Origin: Monoraphidium neglectum
Taxonomy: Eukaryota > Chlorophyta > Chlorophyceae > Sphaeropleales > Selenastraceae
Direction of reading: 5' to 3'
Assembly: GCF_000611645.1 (NCBI RefSeq)
Contig: NW_014013069.1
Span: forward strand, 1-16,520
Length of the DNA: 16,520 nucleotides
The position numbers were made by a program, and so were the translations under genes. Shown here one piece after another: positions 9,079-16,520 of the stretch (its first letter is position 1; each line of letters starts with the position of its first letter). A model generated the notes under the pieces. It made no database searches and was not told the origin of the DNA. It saw nothing but the letters and a program-made list of their open reading frames with translations.

Positions 9079-10259
9079 TGAGAATGTGCGAAAGCTTTGA
9101 CTCTATTGTGTTCAGCAAAGACCAGGACTTGCTGCGCTCGCCAAAGTTGCGATCTTGTGTAAATTTTACCGTAGCATTACTGCATACTCGTACAGCAGGC
9201 TGACTCATGTATGATAAATGAAGTCGTACTCAGATGACGTACGGTATCAGCTGCAGTCGCAACAGCCAGAGCAAGCGTGGGCACGTGCGCATCTCTCAGC
9301 GCGATGACAGGTCGATGCATGGGGACCGATGCGCCAGCACATGAGCACCCGGTACTGGCAATCACTGTGCGACATGGGGCAGCAACCGCATACATATCCA
9401 GTAGAATGCCAGCTATCAACACCACAGAGGCGGCCCTCGGCTGCTCGCTAGCACACTTCCTGCTGTTGACTCTCCTGCTCATGAGCAGGCAGCCCGCCAA
9501 AATGCGCGGCCACGTGCGCCCGCACCATCGCCTGGGCGCAGATTGACTGATCTGGTAACACCATTTCACGAGTAATGACGGAGTTTTGTCAGTCATAGGC
9601 GGAGGGACACACAGCAGTGAGCGCTTGAAGGAAACTTGACTTGCGCGCTTGATATTGTTGGCCTATGCGCTGAGCGCAACGCCTCAGAGTGGGCACGAAT
9701 CGACCTTGCGATGCAAACCCAAGGAAGAAAACTCTTTGTGCTGGCATACTAAACAGCACAGATAGAACCCAAGTATGCTGAGGTTTGAGTTCACGGCCCA
9801 CGCCTGCATGGATGGCTCTCTGCTGGAACGGGCCATGTAGTGGTGCTTGAGGAAAGGAAACTACGCCTGCCTCTACCATGTCCTGGAAACAAGCCCCAAA
9901 GTATATAAGGAAGAAATTGGTGTGCACTCGGTGCAGTATGATGCTGGACCCATGCCAAATGTCATGCCCACGGTTTATGCTGGCAAGGCAAGGACTGCCG
10001 TTAAAGCTCATTCATGGCGGCATGGCCAGTGGTAAGATCACGTTGTGCGCTACGAGGATTGTTTGGCCGTGCAATGGCACACATGTGACCGGCTACCAGC
10101 ATCAACGTCAACAACATGCTCGCACTCCGAACATCCTCCCGACCGCACGTTCCAGCGCGCGCAACTGGCATACGCATTGCAGGCTGAACCCTTGGGGCCT
10201 TGCCGTGTGAACATGCAGCAACAGGTTGCCGCCTGGCTGCTCAGTACTCCATCCGCTGA
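9079..10259. other. Intergenic region, presumed TRM13 promoter and glycosyltransferase 3' region
   Basis: About 1.2 kb lie between the TRM13 start and the proposed end of the glycosyltransferase, both on the minus strand. Two minus-strand frames of about 140 codons (9177-9596 and 9589-10011) carry no recognisable motif and no splice logic. A plus-strand TATATAA occurs at 9902-9908. The sequence near 9110-9240 is more AT-rich, as expected of promoter sequence. Nothing else is supportable. Confidence 0.5.
9902..9908 (+). promoter_or_regulatory. TATA-like box (TATATAA)
   Basis: TATATAA on the plus strand, about 300 bases left of a plus-strand frame that runs to a TGA at 10356. That frame competes with the last exon proposed for the minus-strand glycosyltransferase. 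With no other support the box may be fortuitous. Confidence 0.18.
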
Positions 10260-13049
10260 CTACTTGCGGCGCGTACTGGCTGTGGTGCCGTTGCTCGACG
10301 ACCCCACTGTTGCGCGCGTGCTCGTAGGGATCAAGGCCGCCACCACCGCCGCCTGATCATCATGTGCAACCTTCTTGGCCGCAACCACGTAGTTGGTGCT
10401 GTACAACAGGTAAGATGCCGGGAGGGGTGCAGAGCAGGTTGAGGACGAGCGCGTCTTGAATCAGGTATTATCTCTACACAATGCAGGTCCATGGCCCACC
10501 CAATACTGTTCCTAGATCTGGCGCGGCCAAGACCATCAGCATTCACTGCACCCATTTTTGCAGCCGAGCGCCCCTTGCAATGCAAGCCCCAGCTTGCCTG
10601 CGAATGTTGAGAGCATGCTTGATAACCACCACCTGTGGAGGGGGAGTGGCGTCCACCAAACCAAATTGTTGCGGTAAATCAATTGATTGAGGATGCCAGC
10701 ACAACAACAAGCAACGGCGTCAGCAGCACAGTCGGCTGCCTCCACAGCAGCATCAGCAGCCGCCGCAGCAGCCGCAGCAGCCGCAGCAGCCGCAACAGCA
10801 GCAGCAGCTGTGGTGCAGCAGCAGCCAATCCATGCTATTTGATGTGACTGCAAGAACATGCCACCAACCAGCATTGGCACCACAGTGTAGAGCCACACTC
10901 CGATGAAGAGCCACAGGTATGAAGCCACGTGCACCACCACGCCGTGCAGGGTGTGGGGGATCGTGGGACTCCGCATGCCGTACAGGTGGCGCCGGCATGT
11001 GTTGCGGGTCACCTCAAAGCACACCAGCACTGTGACCATCAGCAGCAGGTTCGCGCGCCCCATGCCGTCGATGACGGCACGTTGCAGCGGGTGGTTGTAG
11101 CAGGGCACACCCAGCGTGCCCAGGGCGCCGTACAGCATGGGCAAAAATATGTAGGAGATCAGAGACACAGTGGATACGAGGTGCGCCTCCCAGCACCCAA
11201 ACAAGACCATGAGCGATCGCCAGTTGCAAGGCATGCTGCCGCTCGCCAGCTCCCGCAGTGAATAGGCCGTGTCAGCGATGCCGCGCATGTGACGCTCAGA
11301 CTGGAACAAGCGTTTGGGGGTGGTGGCACTCGCATTAGCAGCCACTCGCACGGGAATGGGCCACTTAGTCAAGTTTGATAAACTCTGAACTTGTTGCAAT
11401 GCATGGGCAACCCTCAGGAGGGCTCCGATTGCATGGGTTGATAGGAGAGTAAGGAAGACGTGCTGCTGCTCCCATGTACCCGTGGACCGTGCTGCCGCTG
11501 CTGTTGATGCAAGCCATCCATGAAATTGAGGGCATCATCATCATCCTCCCATACGGGCCTGCTGCCCACACCCTGAGCGAGCTCTCTTGCACCACGCCTC
11601 TGCATACCTGCGTGAAGCGCGCCTTGCAGCTGGCAAAGAAACCGTCTGCGTTGACGTGCCCCATGTTGATTGGGGCGAATATGGGGTAGAGCCGCGCCGA
11701 ACCATGTGTCTTGGAGTAGGCTTTGATGAAGGTGTGCATGTCCTCGCCAATGGCATCCGGCCTGCGTGGCAATCGGGGTTGGTTTGGGTTGGGCACACTT
11801 ACAGGCCTGGTCAGGATCTGGAAGGTGTCGGGGCAGGCAGGAGCGAGGAGCGGTTTGGAGCCAGGGGTGTTAAGCAACATGCCACCGAAGTCTGCAGAGC
11901 ATTAAATCTGTTCAAGGTGTGAAGGATACTTATAGCTGCATGCCAATCCGCCCCCATTCTCTTCTGGGAGCCTGCAGCCTGCCGCCTGGTGGGGCACACC
12001 TCTGGACCCGCTGCGCCCAAGACCCCGCACCACGTGTCCCAGTAGCCCATGGAGGTCGCCAGGGCCAGCGACAGGCTGTAATTGGAGATGGGGAACCCCA
12101 CCCCTGTCCAGTTGTTGAGGTTTTGCATTGCAAGTGCTGCCCAGGTAAAGTCGGTGACGCGCACGAGGCTCGGCACCTCCGCGCCGTTCTGCTCAAATAG
12201 CACTGGTGCCGCATACACATGGTCGGCCGCGCTGCTGCCCACGTCGGCCGTGGTGGCCTCGAGCTGTGTCACGTAAGCGGGCGGCACCAGCGCGTCCGCG
12301 TCCATGATGGTCAGCAGATAGCGCGCGTGGTCCGAGGGCGGCACAGCCGCCGCAAACTGGCGGACGGCCGCGTTGACGTTTGAGGCCTTGCCGGGCATCT
12401 CGTTGACGGGATCAAGGGAGTGCAGCGTGAAGAGGATGGCCTTGAAGCGAAGGCAAAAGCGCTCCTGCAGCTGCACCGCCTTGCGCTCTGCCGCAGCCTC
12501 CTTCTCCTCCATCGCCAGCAGGATGGTATAGTGGGTTGCGTGGCGGTGCGATGCGAGGCGGTCAAGCGTGGCGGCCAGCACCTCCAAGTCTTCACGGAAG
12601 TTTGGGATCACAAAAACATGGCGCCATGCCGGCGCGTCGTCCACGCGCAGCAGCAAGTAAGATGTGTCGTCGCCGCACTGATTGCCACAGCCACATGCAG
12701 GCGCCGGCCTGCCACCGCAGCAGCTCCCACAGGCGATGCTGACAACACCACTGGCGTCGCCCAGGAACGCGTCGCTGCCAGACGAGTGTGGCAGCACGCG
12801 GGCGCGCAGCTTGCGAACAGCGCTGATCATTCGCGCCGCCTGGCCGAAGGCATTGAACAGGTTGATGCTGGTGAAAAACGCCAGGAACCATAGGGCGGAG
12901 CCGTTGGGTGTGCAGGGCGCCGTGACGACGATCGCCACTGCTGACAGCACGATCACAACAATTAACTGCTTGTATGCGTAGAGCGGCGGCTCCGATGACA
13001 GCTGGATTGAACGTGGCGACATGTCGCCGGCTGCTGTGGGCGCGCCCAT
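10260..13049 (-). CDS. Membrane-anchored GT2-family glycosyltransferase (four exons, about 659 aa)
   Basis: This is a processive-type GT-A (family 2-like) glycosyltransferase, resembling membrane glycosyltransferases found in fungi and algae; donor and acceptor sugars are unknown. Exons: 13049-12031, 11761-11608, 11300-10633 and 10398-10260 (last tentative). Two N-terminal membrane helices lie near 29-45 and 52-70. A Cys-rich insert (107-125) precedes the catalytic domain, which opens with HVFVIPNFREDLEVL (about 144-158). MPGKASNVNAAVRQ and the DAD metal-binding motif (TIMDADAL, D250 and D252) follow. Splicing exon 1 to 2 creates YWDTW|PDAIGEDMH, the family's acidic GEDMH motif. Splicing exon 2 to 3 creates KARFTQ|SERHMRG, also conserved. 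Exon 3 encodes at least three further hydrophobic segments, ending YLWLFIGVWLYTVVPMLVGG, then an alanine-rich tail. Exon 4 (YVVAAKKV, stop TAG 10262-10260) joins in correct phase but without homology support. The frame is also open upstream to 13253; the ATG at 13049 was chosen because what precedes it looks non-coding. Confidence 0.85.
10743..10810 (+). repeat. Imperfect AGC/GCC trinucleotide repeat (polyalanine on the minus strand)
   Basis: A run of AGC and CGC/CCGC units interrupted by a few point changes. In the glycosyltransferase frame on the minus strand it encodes an alanine stretch of about 20 residues with rare Val, Asp and Glu. It lies after the last hydrophobic segment of that protein. 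It could instead be part of an intron if the exon ends earlier than proposed. Confidence 0.8.
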
Positions 13050-13999
13050 GCTGCCGGCGTCTTGGTTGCCAACAACGAACACTCCTGATGATGACGCGCA
13101 GCGTCGCCGTTTGTGCCGGCTGCACGGTCTGCATGGCCGCCGGCGGCACGGTAGAGCAGAAATAGTAATAGTTATATTATGTGTGATATGATGGCTGCTG
13201 ATAATAAGAAGCCAGGGGCACGCAGGAAAACACGAGTGCATCACGAAGTGCATGAATTGGCGGGATGGATTGTTGCATGATCACTCACCTGCTCCAGCCG
13301 CCAATCCAGCTGATATATTTGACGCACGCTTAAGAATAGTTGTGCCGCTCTGGACTCCGAAATCCGCAGATCAGTGTCGCAAAGTCAGCGGTCAGCTGTC
13401 ACTGCATCATATATGTACCGCGAGTATTCCGAAACGCCACAGTGTATGATTTATTCTGTGCCTCTACCACGCACGACGTTTGATTCGACATACGGTATGC
13501 CCAATTCTGCGGGCGCTGCGGCATCGTGCCATGTGACCAGCCCAAACATTGCCGAAATGGATTGGTGGCACCATGTGGTACTGCCTGCTGCGTATCCTTA
13601 GGCTGTCAGCATGAATAATCAGTTTACCCATGAAATAGCTTGTGAGGTGCTTGGGGCCACCAGGGCATGCCTGAACTTACAGTAGAGAACGCTACTGTAG
13701 ATGAAGCACCAAAATGGGCTGTGCATGAGCTCTGAAGCCTTGCCTGGAATCATGAGAGCAAATGAGTTCGTTTGAAAAATTTGTAGCCTGCAAGCAGAGC
13801 TACGCACCGTGGGCGTTGCAGGGGTAGTGGCTATGATAATGTGAGTGCGCAGTGCAGGACCGTAGTGCAATGCTCGTACTGGGGCCTTCATCCAATATTG
13901 CTGATCCCCTCTTCATACACGTCTTGGTGTTAGCCATTGCACTCATGATGTGTCTATCCCAATACATTTGTCCACCCTAAACCCATTTTTTTGTCCACC

Positions 14000-14014
14000 C
14001 TGGGAATTTCCCAG
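14000..14014. repeat. 15-bp palindrome CTGGGAATTTCCCAG
   Basis: The arms CTGGGAA and TTCCCAG are exact reverse complements around a central T. One arm adjoins the second of three TGTCCACCC copies (starting near 13972, 13992 and 14053). The arrangement resembles a clustered protein-binding site or the remnant of a small repeat element; neither is shown. Confidence 0.6.
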
Positions 14015-14264
14015 TCTAAAAGACACTGATGCTTTCCTAGAAATTATAAGCCTGTCCACCCAAAACTACGAATTTTCATTGGCTACGATAGACCTGACAT
14101 GCATTTAGTGGAACATTCACTTCATGTGGACTCTATCAGAGTTCAGTCCTGGACGCAATTGCGGCACATTGTTGAAACGCGTAGCGTACATAGCCTGCTC
14201 CCCACCCCTGCACCGCCCACCCTCAACAACGTGACGGCCATTCACACACGCCTTGATTCACCTG

Positions 14265-14290
14265 CTGCAGGCACCTCCTGCAGGCACCTC
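14265..14290. repeat. Tandem duplication of a 13-bp unit
   Basis: CTGCAGGCACCTC occurs twice, directly adjoining (14265-14277 and 14278-14290). A two-copy duplication of this size is a common replication-slippage product and has no visible function. Confidence 0.75.
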
Positions 14291-14890
14291 CTAACCCCAA
14301 ATTACCTCGCGTAACAGGTGTTCATCCCACACGCATGCGGTGCACCCAGGCACATGCACATACACTTGTGGACCAACCTGCTCAGCCCTCTGGCGTTTAC
14401 TTATGATATTCCCTCATTCAAATCACACAGAATCAGACCCCAAAACAAGGGAAAACAATATGTTCGCCAGACAGGGGCGTCTCCAACCTATGCGCGCGTG
14501 GTGTTGATGGGTTCACTGGCCGGCAGATTGCAGTCTACGTCTCTGAAGCCAAACTTGCTCCACGTGGACGCAACCTCAAGCAAAAAACTGTTGGGACAAG
14601 TACATTCGCAGTACTACAGCCCCTTGCCGCTGCATCTCATCTGTTGCACAACGGCACGGCCTGGGCAGGGCAACATCAAGCATCGTAACCCGAGTGCCGC
14701 AACGCGGGCGCAGCGGCACCGGACGTGTGCTAAAGCAGGTTGCGGCCGACCTTCGAGAGGAGCGTACCGGCAATGGTATTGAAGTTGCTGATTAAGCGGC
14801 CGTTCGCTCACAGGTGGCCAAAGATGATCTAGACATTAGTGCAGGACCGCACGAGCAGGCGCGGCAACCAGCTTGCACGCTCAAGCAGTT

Positions 14891-16520
14891 ATGGAGGAGG
14901 ACGAGCACGGAGGACGCTTCGTTTTGAGGCAACTCAGCAGTGTTGGGGGCCCAGGGTTGCTCGCACAGCCCAGCGGCAGCCTCCCCGACGAGTTGATCCG
15001 CAGGCTGAGCGTATATGATCCGGTAAGTGATCAAACACGCTCTGGTGCACGGTCTACTTAGATCTCGGCTCACTTGGGGGCCCACATGCCTATCTTAGGC
15101 TGCCAACGAGGGTGCCAGCACCTCAGGAAGGCTAAGTGTGCGGCTATTCTGCCAGGTGATTGCTGCAGAGTGCTTGATGTTCTTGCCCGAGTGCTCGCGC
15201 CTGGGGCGGGTCGTCGGCAGCGTGCTCCTGCTGCCGGTTTCAGGCGCATGCAATTACACTACACCTGTAAGGAGTGATGTGGGTTGGCAGTAGCCACACA
15301 CGGCGCGCAATTCGTCTCTGCACCATGATGAGGCTTTTGACTGTGCTTGGTTGTGTAGGAGCGGCATGAGGCGGGCGATGGCGCGTCAGCGGGCGACACG
15401 AGAGGCACAGGGCGCTCGCTCATGGTGGTCAACAAGTGGCGGCAAAAAGAAAAGCTCAAAACCACGGCGGTGGCACTGGTGAGGAGCCGCACGACTGGAA
15501 CCTGCAGCCCCCGCCGCCTTGAGGCGAGCTGGCGCCCACAGCACATAGCAACAGCAGTGCTCATCTTCGCAGCTTGTCGCCGTTGCGGTCATGCCGCAGC
15601 CCCGGCCCACCGTTGCCGTTTTGTGCCGCTGCCTCAGGTGCTGTGTCTCAACATCGGGGTGGACCCGCCGGACGTGGTGAAGATCTCGCCCTGCGCGCGC
15701 CTGGAGTGCTGGGTGGACCCCCTCAGCATGCAGCCTGCCAAAGCGTTGGAGACCATTGGTGCGCGGCCAGGCGGCAATGCGGGCGCATGTGGGTTTGAAG
15801 CGTGGATCACTCTGCAGCCTGATGATGTGAGGCATGGGGGCGAGCCTGTCACACAGCATTGTGGTAGGCCGTGGCTCGCCATACAGCATCAAGCGCAGCA
15901 GCTTGCGGCTTGCTGGTTGTCTGAACCCCAACGCCTGACTGCCACGGCTGTGTGCCGTCCCTTTCGCGCTGGTGTGCAGGCAAGAACCTCCAGGCACAAT
16001 ACGAGCGGTGGCAGCCCCGGGCCAAGTACAAGATGCACCTGGACCCGACCCTGGACGACGTCAAGAAGCTCGCCGCGTCATGCCGCCGCACAGCCAAGCA
16101 GGAGCGCGTGCTGTTCCACTACAACGGCCACGGCGTGCCGCGCCCCACGGTCAACGGCGAGATATGGGTCTTCAACAGCAGGCAAGCAGCGGGGGCGGCA
16201 GAGTTGAGGGATGCGACAGAAGTTGGCGAGATGGCAGGGTGGTTGGCGTGGGGGCATGCGGGGCAAGTCATCGGAGGGAGGCAGGAGGGAAGCGGCCCCG
16301 AGGCGAGCCAGCAGCCGTGCAAGCAGCGCACCCCAAGCCTTCCAGCAGCTTGCAAAAAGTCTTTTGTGTTTGTGCTCGCATTCCACCATCTTGCTGGTCA
16401 GGCCGTGCGTTCGCGGCCCTGCTTTCACCGCTGCCGCCCTCCACCCTTCCCCCCGCCACCACGCAGATACACGCAGTACATCCCGCTCTCAATCTATGAG
16501 CTGCAGGCCTGGCTGGGCAC
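14891..16520 (+). CDS. RAPTOR: RAPTOR, TOR complex 1 regulatory subunit, 5' part (runs off the right edge)
   Basis: RAPTOR binds TOR kinase and presents substrates to it in TORC1. Exons: 14891-15022, optional 15156-15266, 15359-15478, 15638-15758, 15980-16181 and 16467 to the window end. The conserved N-terminal caspase-like (RNC) domain is read across junctions. [15 protein letters not shown] joins [19 protein letters not shown] (phase 0). [19 protein letters not shown] joins [17 protein letters not shown] (phase 1). Next come [25 protein letters not shown] and GEIWVFNSR, then [17 protein letters not shown] (phase 2). The HYNGHG histidine corresponds to the caspase-like His; its cysteine partner would lie outside the window. 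Identity with plant and animal RAPTOR is very high over these blocks. The N-terminal exon ([10 protein letters not shown] to LSVYDP, donor GTAAGT) is less certain: an in-frame TAG lies 54 bases upstream of its ATG, and it splices in phase 0 either to the optional exon or straight to ERHEAGDG. The last intron appears to start with GC rather than GT. Confidence 0.95.
15156..15266 (+). other. Possible optional (cassette) exon of RAPTOR, 37 codons
   Basis: This segment starts after CTGCCAG, ends before GTAAGG, is 111 bases long and is open in the RAPTOR frame ([12 protein letters not shown] to CNYTTP). Both ends are phase 0, so including or skipping it keeps the frame. The encoded stretch does not resemble the RAPTOR N-terminus I know, whereas skipping it gives [14 protein letters not shown]. 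It may be a real alternative exon or plain intron that happens to be open. Confidence 0.3.
16182..16466 (+). other. GC-AG intron in RAPTOR
   Basis: Conserved coding sequence ends in VFNS plus AG at 16181 and resumes with A-TAC-ACG-CAG (YTQYIP) at 16467 after CCACCACGCAG. The donor reads CAG|GCAAGC, matching the known consensus of GC-type donors. No GT lies where it could keep the VFN-x-YTQYIP alignment in phase. The 285-base intron interior shows nothing else. Confidence 0.8.

Larger units (their letters stand above)
13050..14890. other. Divergent intergenic region between the glycosyltransferase and RAPTOR
   Basis: This 1.84-kb region separates two genes transcribed away from each other, so it should hold both promoters and 5' untranslated regions. 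The stretch 13160-13215 next to the glycosyltransferase is AT-rich (minus strand reads CATAATATAACTATTAC) and may hold its core promoter. A minus-strand ATG at 13134-13132 in good context is out of frame with the main start. Around 13970-14060 there are three copies of TGTCCACCC and a 15-bp palindrome. A 13-bp unit is tandemly duplicated at 14265-14290. The longest plus-strand frame (14318-14782) shows no motif. Confidence 0.5.

Noticed and set aside
9177..9596. Minus-strand 139-codon frame upstream of TRM13
   Set aside because: No known motif, no start context or splice support, and codon use unlike the neighbouring real exons.
9589..10011. Minus-strand 140-codon frame
   Set aside because: No recognisable domain; it appears to be chance opening in the region between TRM13 and the glycosyltransferase.
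10012..10043. P-loop-like GGMASGK on the plus strand
   Set aside because: It lacks the Ser/Thr after GK and no other nucleotide-binding motifs follow; the reading frame has no supporting context.
11365..11607. Continuation of the glycosyltransferase exon 2 frame beyond 11608
   Set aside because: The conserved KARFTQ|SERHMRG junction shows that this stretch is intron; the donor CAG|GTATGC and acceptor TTCCAG fit.
14318..14782. Plus-strand 154-codon frame upstream of RAPTOR
   Set aside because: No motif and no splice link to the RAPTOR first exon; an in-frame TAG at 14837 and the composition argue against a coding role.

Overview
The window looks like nuclear DNA of a green alga (Chlorophyta). 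It is GC-rich, its genes are split by short GT-AG introns of about 126 to 307 bp, and it carries long CTG/CAG runs that encode polyglutamine and polyalanine inside conserved proteins. The conserved proteins (an ammonium transporter, TRM13, a GT2-type glycosyltransferase and RAPTOR) are eukaryotic. There is no bacterial operon structure, and I saw no tRNA or rRNA gene and no CRISPR array. The genus cannot be named from the sequence.

Layout from left to right. (1) 1-197 (+): last codons of an ammonium transporter (AMT/MEP/Rh family). (2) 198-2106: no supportable gene, but two compact inverted repeats. (3) 2107-4445 (-): a two-exon gene for a roughly 703-residue, Ser/Pro/Ala-rich, largely disordered protein of unknown function. 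(4) 4446-6454: no convincing gene; one TATA-like site with a weak short ORF. (5) 6455-9078 (-): a five-exon TRM13 gene (tRNA 2'-O-methyltransferase) with both N-terminal zinc fingers and two polyglutamine insertions in the catalytic domain. (6) 9079-10259: no supportable gene. (7) 10260-13049 (-): a multi-exon, membrane-anchored GT2-family glycosyltransferase; its last exon is tentative. (8) 13050-14890: a bidirectional intergenic region between divergent genes, with a small repeat/palindrome cluster. (9) 14891 to the right edge (+): the 5' part of RAPTOR, the substrate-recruiting subunit of TOR complex 1, running off the window inside its N-terminal caspase-like domain. One RAPTOR intron appears to use a GC donor.

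The genes do not form one pathway. Ammonium uptake and TORC1 signalling both concern nutrients, but chance proximity is the simplest reading in a eukaryotic genome. Exon joins were built by hand from donor and acceptor consensus plus reading phase; every join inside a conserved domain restores a known family motif across the junction. No previously undescribed multi-gene system is evident. The least explained items are the 703-residue protein, the Cys-rich insert in the glycosyltransferase, the GC-AG intron and optional in-phase exon of RAPTOR, and the palindromes in the gene-free stretches.
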